64,000 nt of DNA, from positions 1-64,000 of the forward strand of contig DAQX01000012.1 in assembly GCA_002503055.1 (NCBI GenBank), written 5' to 3'. Below the pieces are notes generated by a model that saw only the letters and a program-made list of their open reading frames with translations, was not told the origin of the DNA and did no database searches. Position numbers and translations under genes: made by a program. This document shows positions 16,249 to 24,457 of the stretch, piece after piece; within the stretch, counting starts at the first letter, position 1, and each line of letters starts with the position of its first letter. This DNA comes from Euryarchaeota archaeon UBA86 (GTDB lineage: Archaea > Thermoplasmatota > Poseidoniia > Poseidoniales > Thalassarchaeaceae).

Positions 16249-19200
16249 CTATTGCGAGGCTGAAATTGACTCTCTGTGAATCAGTCCAAGTACGGCTGGT
16301 GCGAGTATCATGCTGGCCACTAAAGAGAGTCCAATCATAATCGCACAGAATAAGCCGAAGGTCGAAAAGAAACCCATTTTCGACTGGTTAATCACCATGA
16401 ATCCGGCAATGTCTGAGATTGCCGATCCGAACAGAGCTAATCCAGATGCTCCGCCAACAGCGGCTATCGAGACATTTGGAGTGGAGCCTTTCTCACGTTC
16501 TTCGCGATACCTCTCGATAAAGTGAATGACATAGTCAATGCCCACTCCCAGAGACATCGCTGCGATGGCCACTGTGACCATATTAAGCCCGTATCCTGCT
16601 AGAGATATCATTGCATACAGCCAGATGATGACTACCAGAATAGGTCCAGTTGTGACTGTCGCGATGTAAAATGGAGCGGTTCCCCAAAGTAGCGAGAGCG
16701 CAGCTGCGAGGATGGCCAACATGATTCCATATGTAGGGCCGAGGATGAGGTATGCAGCGATTCCAGTCAGAGCGACGACTGGGCCTATTCTGCGAATAGA
16801 CTCTGCTGGACTCGATATCGTATCCCTCCATCTTTGCCTTGCGGAAGTTTCCTCTCGGAAGCCCCACCACAGGGTCAGGGTGCAGAATACAACGCCGAGC
16901 AATAGAGTTCCCTGCATCTCATCCTGCATTGAGTCGGCAGCGATGAATCTCACTACGGGCTCACCGCTGGGAATCGCCCATGTAATCGGATACTCCGAGT
17001 CTGCTGAATCGATGTCTGCGCGCTCCCTAAGTGAATTTCGTGCTAGTTCCTGCAACGGCGCCATATCATTCTGCAATTGCTCTAGAGCAGGTTCTACCAG
17101 CGCAAACTGTTCGGGACTGGAGATTCCGAATCGGATTGATGCGCGGATGTAAGAGGGCGATTGTCCGGCAGATGTAAGCCAAGGATTGTCGTAGTCAAGG
17201 TCTTGTGCTACTTGGATGTACTCGGCGGCGATTGAAGGTGGCATGGCAGGATATCCGCCGCTCTCCGGAATCCCTCTGGTCAGCATGTAACCATACAGAA
17301 ACAGTAAGCAGTCGCGGTCAGCGAGTGAAGGTAGGCCAAGGAGGTCCTTGTCACAGCCAACTCCGCCGTCATCAGCTTGTGAGTTCCATCCAGCCTGCTC
17401 GAAGGGTTCGATGTTCCAAGCCATAGCAGCCTTCGCTAAGACTAGCACGCTGTCAATAGCGATGAGTTCAACCTCACCAGTAGGAAGTCGAGAAATCTGA
17501 TCCGGCTCTCCCGGTTCTCTTGAGTTGACATTTTTTCGTAATTCGCCGAAGGCTGTAATCACCTTGGGGTTAGCCATATCGCCTTCGACTAGGATGAAAC
17601 CAGGCTCACCTTCATCGCTGAATCTCTCATTGACTAGATAGATTCCAATAGCAAGGTCAGAATCAGTCTCAATGAAATCCTCGACCTGGAAGTCACCCTC
17701 CAGCGATAGCATCATCGGTATCGCCAGCGCGGTAATCAGCACTGTTAGAACGGCAATGAATGGGGCTTTACTCGCAGAAGTTGAGGCTATGTTTGCCAGC
17801 CACTCTTTGGGAACCATGTGGATGATTCCTTCTTTTTCCTCCTCCAGTTTGTCTTTCGATTCCATCCACTCATCCACATCGTGCCTGAGTAGTGGAACCC
17901 AGATTCCTGTTAGGATGAATGCGGACAAGACACCGAACCCGGCCTCGATACCGAAGGAACGGAGAGCAGCGATATCAGAAGTGAGGTTGGCGAGGAAGGC
18001 GACGATGGTTGTGATAGAAGTCAGCATGATTGCTCGACCCACCCGTGTTACCGAGATGTGAGATGCTTGCTCAGGAGTTGCTCCGTTCCTTCTTTCCTCC
18101 TTGTAACGATGTAGTGCGTGGAGACTGTCATCTATCCCTAATGCAAGTACTAGGATTGGTAGTAAGTTAGAGAATTGGGAACGGAAGATGACCTCAAACC
18201 CGATCTTCTGTCCGATGATAATCGCCCATCCAATGAAACCCTGCATCCACAGCAGAGAAAGTGTCAGGCCTACCGCTACGATAGCAACATCGGAAACTCT
18301 CCTTAGGCTCAGCCAGAGTAGCAGAGCGACCACCAGTGCCATGATTCCAACAAGATAGACACTCGAGAGTAATTCGCGGTTTATCTCAACATTGATGCCC
18401 TCAGCTAGCATCAATGTTACGACCATGTCGTCAGTCGATCTGAGATCTTCCTCAAGAGCCAGGTATAGCCATTCCATTGCGCATAATTTCTCGCCATTCG
18501 ATGCTCTGTTTCCACAATCTTGAACTGAGTTTTGTATCGGGTCGGTCTGAAGGGTCACCCCTTCCCAGTAATATCCGAATTGTGACTCTGAATCAAGCCA
18601 AGAGTAGGTCCATCCGGCCTCTTCTATTCTCTCACGCTCGAAGTTGATTAGGAGCCATGCCGAGGAGGCCGACCATCTTCCTGGCCCCCATTCATCAGCG
18701 ACTATTGTACCGTCCTCGAGCAGTTGGTGACCATATGGGCCAATGACTTCACTAGTTGGGTCTGGTGTGAATGCGCGATCATTAGAAAGTAGTCTCAGAA
18801 AGGCCCCCGAACTATAGTTGGAAAGTCTGTGGGCTGCGAGGTCGATATGAGCTTGGGTCAGATTCACATGATCGAAAGATAGGCACTCTAGTTCACCACA
18901 GTCTGTCCAATTGGTCGAAGGTTCAGTCATCTGCAAAGTTTCAGGGTCAATCCGCGGGCTAGTCAGAGAGGATTGGCCCGACATGAAGGAACGGAAGTCG
19001 GTAGCTAAGTCGTAGACTCCGACTATAGGGGCTCCCGTAATTTGAGAGACGAATGGCAGATAGAACTGAGATACCTCGTGATCTCTGAGGTGTTGTGCTT
19101 TGGAGTCAATCTCTCTCAGAACTGAGAGATTTAGTATACCTCCGTGCGGATCAATCACACCCGCGCCGTTTCCAGAATAGTCTGCAATCATAGATGCATC

Positions 19201-19458
19201 AGAATCTGACTCGCCAAAGTGGCTTGGGTCTCGCAGATAGATTCCGAAAGCCTCCATTCCCCCCGCCGCAGAGAACTCTTGCATCAGGATATCATTTGCT
19301 TCCAGCTCGGGTGACTCGAAGTCGTAAGACTCGATGTCGATTGGGCTGAATGTAGCGAAGATTCCGGGGAGCATTAACAATGACATCACGAAGATTACGA
19401 GATGTGTTTGGCGACGCCTAGGAACTAGGAAGTCGGCTACATTGGAGAAGTCCCGCAC
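16249..19458 (-). CDS. MMPL/RND-family exporter-like membrane protein
   Basis: 1069 residues with the two-fold RND layout. There is an N-terminal span (about 19-37), a large outside loop (about 40-360), a bundle of six spans (about 365-530), a second span near 560, another outside loop (about 585-830) and a second six-span bundle to the C-terminus. Each bundle has the MMPL signature: LVLALGIDDSLHALHRYKEE in the first and AAMSLGVGIDYVIHFIERYR in the second. RND proteins of this type use the proton gradient to move lipids or hydrophobic molecules. The cargo cannot be inferred, and no partner protein is adjacent. Confidence 0.85.
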   Translation of the reverse strand: MRDFSNVADFLVPRRRQTHLVIFVMSLLMLPGIFATFSPIDIESYDFESPELEANDILMQEFSAAGGMEAFGIYLRDPSHFGESDSDASMIADYSGNGAGVIDPHGGILNLSVLREIDSKAQHLRDHEVSQFYLPFVSQITGAPIVGVYDLATDFRSFMSGQSSLTSPRIDPETLQMTEPSTNWTDCGELECLSFDHVNLTQAHIDLAAHRLSNYSSGAFLRLLSNDRAFTPDPTSEVIGPYGHQLLEDGTIVADEWGPGRWSASSAWLLINFERERIEEAGWTYSWLDSESQFGYYWEGVTLQTDPIQNSVQDCGNRASNGEKLCAMEWLYLALEEDLRSTDDMVVTLMLAEGINVEINRELLSSVYLVGIMALVVALLLWLSLRRVSDVAIVAVGLTLSLLWMQGFIGWAIIIGQKIGFEVIFRSQFSNLLPILVLALGIDDSLHALHRYKEERRNGATPEQASHISVTRVGRAIMLTSITTIVAFLANLTSDIAALRSFGIEAGFGVLSAFILTGIWVPLLRHDVDEWMESKDKLEEEKEGIIHMVPKEWLANIASTSASKAPFIAVLTVLITALAIPMMLSLEGDFQVEDFIETDSDLAIGIYLVNERFSDEGEPGFILVEGDMANPKVITAFGELRKNVNSREPGEPDQISRLPTGEVELIAIDSVLVLAKAAMAWNIEPFEQAGWNSQADDGGVGCDKDLLGLPSLADRDCLLFLYGYMLTRGIPESGGYPAMPPSIAAEYIQVAQDLDYDNPWLTSAGQSPSYIRASIRFGISSPEQFALVEPALEQLQNDMAPLQELARNSLRERADIDSADSEYPITWAIPSGEPVVRFIAADSMQDEMQGTLLLGVVFCTLTLWWGFREETSARQRWRDTISSPAESIRRIGPVVALTGIAAYLILGPTYGIMLAILAAALSLLWGTAPFYIATVTTGPILVVIIWLYAMISLAGYGLNMVTVAIAAMSLGVGIDYVIHFIERYREEREKGSTPNVSIAAVGGASGLALFGSAISDIAGFMVINQSKMGFFSTFGLFCAIMIGLSLVASMILAPAVLGLIHRESISASQ

Positions 19459-19499
19459 GAATCCGGCTCATGAACTTCATATTTGACAGATTTCTAAGC

Positions 19500-20450
19500 C
19501 TACAAACCGCTGTCTCTGAGTCTCTCAAGGGCTTCTTTCTGCTCTGAGGTCAATTCATCTGATTCGGCTAGAATGAACTCTATGTCGAGAGGCCCTCCTG
19601 AATGTCCGTGGCCTTGTAATCTCCTCCTATCTCCAATTCGGGTGCCTTCCTGTACATCGATTTGTACTCTCTTTCCGGCAGGCGTAGAAATCCTTACCTT
19701 GCCTCCTAGTAGCAAGGTGGTGATTGGTACTGGAACCTCTTGGACAAGTCTGCCATCTTCCCAACGCCTACCTTCCTTAGCATCCAATCGAAGTGTGATT
19801 AGTAAATCACCTGGATCTCCCTCAGGATGCTCATGGCCCATCTTACGCAGACGAAGTTGCTGACCGTGTTGGGCCTTGGGTGGGACCTTTACTGTCAGGG
19901 TGCTACCTTTGGTTTGAACTCCTGTTCCGTTGCATGGAGAGCATCGCTTTGAGCGCCCGAAACTTGCTCCGTCACACTTGTCACAGCGTCTCATTCTTCT
20001 GTGGCTGAATCTAATTTCAGTTCCATCTAGGGCTTGCTCTAGCGAGATATCGAGGCCGGCTTCAATGTCTGCTCCTCTTGGTTTGGGGCCATCTTCACGC
20101 GGCGGCGCCTGCTGCTGAGGAAAGCCGCCACCGAATCCTCTGCCTCCCATGAACTGAGAGAAGATATCGCCCAGGTCGACTCCTCCGAAACCGCCTCCAA
20201 ACGGATTTCCTTGGCCTCCTCCGCCAAACATTTCCTCCATCCGACGGCGTTGGTCGTGCTCCCTTCTGTCCTCAGCCGATCCAATTGTCTCGTGTGCGGC
20301 CTGAATTGACTTGAATCGTTCCTCTGCCGCAGCATCACCTGGATTGCGATCAGGATGATACTGGCGAGCGAGTTTGCGGTAAGCGCGCTTGATTTCAGCA
20401 TCTGTAGCATCCTTTGAGACTCCGAGAACACGATACGGGTCCTCACTCAT
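19500..20450 (-). CDS. dnaJ: DnaJ-family co-chaperone with reduced zinc finger
   Basis: 316 residues. The J domain (1-70: DPYRVLGVSKDATDAEIKRA, then YHPDRNPG with the HPD motif) stimulates a DnaK-type ATPase. A Gly/Phe/Gln-rich linker follows (about 72-115). The cysteine-rich region has only two CxxC pairs (CDKCDGAS and CSPCNGTG), where classical DnaJ has four, so only one zinc site can form. The C-terminal substrate-binding domain is recognisable (VKVPPKAQHGQQLRLRKMGH, GDLLITLRLDA). No dnaK or grpE is in the window. Confidence 0.9.
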   Translation of the reverse strand: MSEDPYRVLGVSKDATDAEIKRAYRKLARQYHPDRNPGDAAAEERFKSIQAAHETIGSAEDRREHDQRRRMEEMFGGGGQGNPFGGGFGGVDLGDIFSQFMGGRGFGGGFPQQQAPPREDGPKPRGADIEAGLDISLEQALDGTEIRFSHRRMRRCDKCDGASFGRSKRCSPCNGTGVQTKGSTLTVKVPPKAQHGQQLRLRKMGHEHPEGDPGDLLITLRLDAKEGRRWEDGRLVQEVPVPITTLLLGGKVRISTPAGKRVQIDVQEGTRIGDRRRLQGHGHSGGPLDIEFILAESDELTSEQKEALERLRDSGL

Positions 20451-20533
20451 CAGTGCTTGTCGGCAGTGGGAGAGTCTTCAACCTCTTGACACTCAAGCGA
20501 TGTGATAATGAGATTGGGTCTGTTCGAGGAATC

Positions 20534-21136
20534 ATGGCAGTTGGCTGGGCAGTATTCCGCAACTATGTTGGACACGCGAAAGAGATTCTAGGAGATGTAA
20601 CCGATTATCCTCGATTCTTCCTGATGCCCCCGAGCGCTTTGGTCGAGGCGGATCAAGAAGGTAACAATGTAATCGCTCTGAGTTCTGCTGAAGACCATAT
20701 TGACCATGAAGTCGAGTTGGTAATCAGACTTGGGAATGACCTCATGCCTGCAGAGATGTGCGTTGGCAATGATACTACTAACAGAACTCGCCAAACTCTC
20801 GCCAAGAAGAAAGGTTGGCCTTGGCTAGAGGGTAAGGGATTTGCTGGATCGGGCGTATTGGGAACCTGGACTGCATGGGATCCGAGTCCGGTAGAAATTG
20901 GCCTGTCTGTCAATGGCGAGGTAAGGCAGCAGGCATCTACTGAACTCATGGTTCACTCTGTGGAATCAATTCTATCTCACCTCAAAGACTGGTACGAATT
21001 GTCCCCTGGGGACCTCGTCTGGACTGGTACTCCAAAGGGTGTAGGGCCCATGTGCGAGGGCGACCAAGTGGAGTGTTGGATGAAGAATTCGCAAGGCAAT
21101 ATAATCAGCCATTTACATGCAGAATGCGTGGTTTAG
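20534..21136 (+). CDS. Fumarylacetoacetate hydrolase (FAH) family protein
   Basis: About 200 residues of the FAH/MhpD fold. Relatives hydrolyse or decarboxylate acyl-pyruvates and related 2-oxo acids using a divalent metal. Landmarks are RNYVGHAKEIL, HEVELVIRLG (metal-binding HxE-x-E), KGFAGSGVLGTW, LMVHSVESILSHL and the family C-terminus LSPGDLVWTGTPKGVGPMCE. The frame is open from 20414, but the ATG at 20534 gives the usual N-terminus and avoids overlap with divergent dnaJ. A decayed copy of its last codons lies after the next gene. Confidence 0.88.
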   Translation: MAVGWAVFRNYVGHAKEILGDVTDYPRFFLMPPSALVEADQEGNNVIALSSAEDHIDHEVELVIRLGNDLMPAEMCVGNDTTNRTRQTLAKKKGWPWLEGKGFAGSGVLGTWTAWDPSPVEIGLSVNGEVRQQASTELMVHSVESILSHLKDWYELSPGDLVWTGTPKGVGPMCEGDQVECWMKNSQGNIISHLHAECVV

Positions 21137-21188
21137 CCTTTTCCTGTTTTCTAGGTTGGGTTGAAAAGAACGATGCGAATCGGCAATC

Positions 21189-21788
21189 ATGGCAGGGTTG
21201 TTTGAGTCAGACTCATACATGATCAGACAAAAGGTGCTGAAACTCCTAGGTGAGGAATTTCACATATATGCAGATGACTCGATGAAGAATATGATTGGTT
21301 ATTCCAAGCAGAAGGCGCTGAAACTGAAAGAAGATATCAGAGTCTATTCTGATGAGCAGAAGACGGTAGAATTGTTGAGAATAAAACAATCAGGTATATT
21401 GGATTTCAAGGGTAATTTCGAGATTATCGACGGCCCCTCGGGTCAAAATATCGCCTCAATCAAGAGGAAAGCCCTCATGTCAATCGGTAAGGATTCGTAC
21501 AAGGTCATCGATACCAAAGGTAGAGAGGTTGGCGAAATCACAGAGGATAGTCTTGGACTTGCATTAGTCCGTCGGTTTGTCCCGTTTGCCACTTACCTGA
21601 TACCGCAAAAATTCGTTATGAAAGTCGGTGGAGCACCCGGTAAGGTGGTCTATTCTCAGACCATGAATCCGGTGGTTCACAAGTTAATGGTTAGCGGAGT
21701 CGGCAGTTCGGGTATCGATCCAAGGATTGCTGCAGCTGGGGCTATTCTACTAATTGCGATCGAGGGTAAGCAGACACAAGCCGGCTGA
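21189..21788 (+). CDS. LURP-one-related (LOR/YxjI, Tubby-like fold) protein
   Basis: 199 residues. Alternating short strands with YMIRQKVLKLLGEEFHIYAD at the start, LLRIKQSGILDFKGNFEIID and YKVIDTKGREVGEITED fit the LURP-one-related family, a Tubby-C-like beta barrel around a hydrophobic helix, related to scramblase-type proteins. The C-terminal segment (about 175-192, PRIAAAGAILLIAIEG) is hydrophobic and may contact membrane. The next complete gene downstream is an AIM24-family protein, another beta-rich family of unknown function. Molecular role unknown. Confidence 0.7.
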   Translation: MAGLFESDSYMIRQKVLKLLGEEFHIYADDSMKNMIGYSKQKALKLKEDIRVYSDEQKTVELLRIKQSGILDFKGNFEIIDGPSGQNIASIKRKALMSIGKDSYKVIDTKGREVGEITEDSLGLALVRRFVPFATYLIPQKFVMKVGGAPGKVVYSQTMNPVVHKLMVSGVGSSGIDPRIAAAGAILLIAIEGKQTQAG

Positions 21789-21849
21789 TTTCGAATTGGA
21801 TTCAAATGGCGATATAATCAGCAAACTAAGTGCAGAATGCCTGGTTTAG
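21789..21849 (+). pseudogene. Relic of a 3' end of an FAH-family gene
   Basis: Read in the frame ending at the TAG at 21847-21849, this spacer encodes DFELDSNGDIISKLSAECLV then stop. The end of the FAH gene at 21097-21136 encodes NSQGNIISHLHAECVV then stop. The last 42 nt match at 35 positions by my count, including the stop. No open frame continues upstream, since the LOR gene occupies that space in another frame. It looks like the tail of a second FAH copy left by duplication and replacement. Confidence 0.65.
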
Positions 21850-21883
21850 TAGCAATTAAAAGTATGAGTTAGTAGGCTAAATC

Positions 21884-22588
21884 ATGGATATGGACTATGA
21901 GTTCGGACCAGCATTTACACTATTGACAGCAAACCTCGGCCCTGGTGAGTCGATTAAGGTAGAACCTGGTGCGATGGTTGCACAGTCATCCGGTTTAGAT
22001 GTACAAACTGGAATGAGTGGTGGTGGTGGAATAGGTGGCTTCCTCAAGAGCGCGGTAAAGTCGATAGCGGGTGGAGAGTCTTTCTTCCTGAATACTTTCA
22101 CTGCTGGTTCTAGCGGTGGTTGGATCTCAATGGCTCCTTCCGCTCCTGGAGATATCAATACCTTCGATATCGAGCCTAATCAGAATCTCTTCATGCAGGG
22201 AGGGGCTTTCATGGCCTGCTCACCCAATGTCAACTACGATACCAAGTTCCAAGGCGCGAAGTCTCTGTTTTCTAGAGAAAGTATGTTCTTCCTGAGAGCA
22301 TTCTCAGAGGGCGGTCCCGGACAGGTATTCTACTGTGCTTACGGAGCAATCAAGGAAGTCGATGTGACTCCTGATGCACCAATCTTGGTAGATAATGGCC
22401 ATCTAGTCGCATTTACTGATGGGGTCTCCTACAATGTGGATAAATCAGGCGGTGTGAAGACAACTCTCTTCGGTGGAGAGGGGCTTGTATTGAAGTTGTC
22501 CGGCTCCGGGAAGTGTTGGATTCAGACTCGAAATCTCGAGTCTTTGGCAAACAAGTTGATACCGTTCATGCCAAGACCTAGTCAGTGA
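21884..22588 (+). CDS. AIM24/TIGR00266-family protein
   Basis: 234 residues matching the AIM24 (TIGR00266) family: GPAFTLLTANLGPGESIKVE, PGAMVAQSSGLDVQTGMSGG, FFLNTFTAGSSGGWISMAPS, FMQGGAFMACSPNVNYDTKF and LVDNGHLVAFTDGVSYNVD. The fold is a tryptophan-RNA-binding-attenuator-like beta structure. The eukaryotic member is a mitochondrial inner-membrane organiser, while prokaryotic roles are unknown. There is a TATA-like AATTAAAAGTAT about 30 nt upstream. Its last codon overlaps the GTG start of the amidohydrolase by 4 nt. Confidence 0.85.
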   Translation: MDMDYEFGPAFTLLTANLGPGESIKVEPGAMVAQSSGLDVQTGMSGGGGIGGFLKSAVKSIAGGESFFLNTFTAGSSGGWISMAPSAPGDINTFDIEPNQNLFMQGGAFMACSPNVNYDTKFQGAKSLFSRESMFFLRAFSEGGPGQVFYCAYGAIKEVDVTPDAPILVDNGHLVAFTDGVSYNVDKSGGVKTTLFGGEGLVLKLSGSGKCWIQTRNLESLANKLIPFMPRPSQ

Positions 22589-23901
22589 ACAAGTTTCTAG
22601 AGAAACTTGAGATGGGTCAACTAGTGGCGATGAGCATGGACGAGGGATTACGCAGAGTTGCCGGGACTCGTCTAATCGACAATGACGGTTTTGTGCAAAG
22701 CGGTGACTTCATTCTACATCCTGATGGTTCGTACACTGCTAGCAAGGGTGACGAAGATGTTGTTGAGACAATAGATGGTTCTTCTCGCCTAGTAACACGC
22801 TCGCTACAGAATTGGCATACTCATCTTGCGATGATTCTCAATCGCGGGATGGGAGAGGGATTGCCTCTGATGGAATGGTTAGAGACTGCAATATTCCCAG
22901 TCGAGAAAAATTTGACTGCTGAGTTAGTGGAGATTGGCACTAGGGCTGCAGCAGCTGAGATGATTGCAACCGGGACTACATTTGCTTGTGACATGTACTT
23001 CCACACTCAAACCATAGGCGAGACATTAGCGGAAACTGGAGTCAGAGCTACTTTGTGTGGCCCAATTACAGATGGATTGACTCCTAACTTCGAGCCTGGC
23101 TCGGGGGATGCATTGCGACACATGGAGAGTCTAATCACAGGCCCATCGCCAAGACCTGGTCGGATCGAATACGGGGTCGGTACTCATTCGGTGTATGTGT
23201 GCGATGAGGACACTCTGCTAAAGGGTTCAGAACTAGCAAAGAAAACTGGGTCTATGTTGCATATCCATACTTCGGAGACCCGCAAAGAAGTTGCGGACTG
23301 TCATGCTGAACATGGAATGTACCCAATCGAATATCTCGACTCCATTGGCTACTTCCAAGATGCAGAAGAGGGAGGGACTGTTTGTGCTCATTGTGGCTGG
23401 GTCACGAAGAAAGAGATGCGGATTCTATCGGGGCACGGAGTTCATGCTGTTCATTGTCCAACATCCAATCAGAAGCTCGCCTGTGGAGGAACAATGTCCT
23501 ACCCTGCAATGAAGGAAGCTGAGGTCGATGTCCGCTTGGGAACTGATGGTTCAGCCAGCAACAACTCTCTGGATATGCGGGCTGAGGCAAAGGCTGCAAG
23601 TTTAGTACAGAAGCATGACCATTGGGATGCTCGAGTTCTCGACCCAATCGAGACCTGGCAATTGGCAACCAAAGGTTCGGAAGATTGGGTGACTTGGGAC
23701 TTGAATGATATCAGGATGCGGCCCCACGGTCGTGATGGAAGGCGTCTACTCTCAAATCTAATCTACAGTGGGGCGCGCTGTCTCGATGTGATAGTCGCGG
23801 GCGAGGCACTCAGACGAGACGGAGTAACTCTGACTATAGATGAGGAATCGGCTGGTGCTGATCTTGAGGAAGCTGTCTCTCAATACTATTCAGAAATCTG
23901 A
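22585..23901 (+). CDS. Amidohydrolase, MTA/SAH or 5'-deoxyadenosine deaminase-like
   Basis: 438 residues of the TRZ/ATZ amidohydrolase family, which in archaea deaminates 5'-deoxyadenosine, S-adenosylhomocysteine or methylthioadenosine as part of SAM by-product salvage. Visible are the metal motif NWHTHLAMILNRGMGEGLPL with MEWLETAIFPVE after it, HIHTSETRKEV, CAHCGWVTKKE, VHCPTSNQKLACGG and the catalytic LGTDGSASNNSLDMRAEAK. The GTG at 22585 overlaps the AIM24 stop; an ATG at 22633 (MSMDEGLRRVAG) is an alternative start. Confidence 0.85.
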   Translation: MNKFLEKLEMGQLVAMSMDEGLRRVAGTRLIDNDGFVQSGDFILHPDGSYTASKGDEDVVETIDGSSRLVTRSLQNWHTHLAMILNRGMGEGLPLMEWLETAIFPVEKNLTAELVEIGTRAAAAEMIATGTTFACDMYFHTQTIGETLAETGVRATLCGPITDGLTPNFEPGSGDALRHMESLITGPSPRPGRIEYGVGTHSVYVCDEDTLLKGSELAKKTGSMLHIHTSETRKEVADCHAEHGMYPIEYLDSIGYFQDAEEGGTVCAHCGWVTKKEMRILSGHGVHAVHCPTSNQKLACGGTMSYPAMKEAEVDVRLGTDGSASNNSLDMRAEAKAASLVQKHDHWDARVLDPIETWQLATKGSEDWVTWDLNDIRMRPHGRDGRRLLSNLIYSGARCLDVIVAGEALRRDGVTLTIDEESAGADLEEAVSQYYSEI

Positions 23902-23925
23902 GAAATAGATTAGAGGGAAACTTAT

Positions 23926-23949
23926 GCCCGCAAAACCGGGGCTTTTTTT
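23926..23949 (+). terminator. Hairpin plus T-run between convergent genes
   Basis: GCCCG and CGGGGC arms around a short A-rich loop are followed directly by seven T. It lies just after the amidohydrolase stop and at the stop of the convergent gene, a typical transcription end signal for the plus-strand unit. Confidence 0.55.
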
Positions 23950-24388
23950 AGGCAGGAGAGCCATCAAGTGATCCCAAAACAAACAACCACGATAATGGCA
24001 CAATGAACGAGAGAATATGGAATATGAAAACATACAAGGTGAGCGTCCCATCTTTGTATCGTTTCCAAGTGAGCTGGACCAGATAGACCGCGTAAAGCGG
24101 CAATAGAAACACTAGACACATGCCACTGTAGATGAAAAGATAGTATCCGGCGAATGCATCTGAACCCAATGATGTTAGTAATAGAAGAAAAATGACAAAT
24201 GGAACATACCCCAGAGCAATCTTGGGTATCAGCAAAGGATCTGGTATGATTTCTTGAGCATCTTCATCAGGCGTTCCTGAATAAGCAATTTTTTCTTCTG
24301 GCAAACCTCCTTTATGACGGAGGCAATATCCGGTTGCCCTAAACTCTAGGGCATTACAACCTTCGAATGCACACTTCCTTTCGCCCAC
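23948..24388 (-). CDS. Membrane protein with N-terminal Cys/His zinc-knuckle motif
   Basis: 146 residues. The N-terminus (KCAFEGCNALEFRATGYCLRH) has the pattern C-x4-C-x10-C-x2-H, which also occurs three times in the protein at 40572-41459. A polar linker (about 25-52) is followed by three hydrophobic spans (about 55-75, 82-105 and 118-140). The likely topology puts the zinc knuckle on the cytoplasmic side. No family recognised; the shared motif suggests a lineage-specific domain. Confidence 0.7.
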   Translation of the reverse strand: MGERKCAFEGCNALEFRATGYCLRHKGGLPEEKIAYSGTPDEDAQEIIPDPLLIPKIALGYVPFVIFLLLLTSLGSDAFAGYYLFIYSGMCLVFLLPLYAVYLVQLTWKRYKDGTLTLYVFIFHILSFIVPLSWLFVLGSLDGSPA

Positions 24389-24457
24389 AGTATCGACTGC
24401 TCAATAAGACGAATAGGCCTTTCTACGCCCATCCAATCTTCCCTACACTTTGGATCA

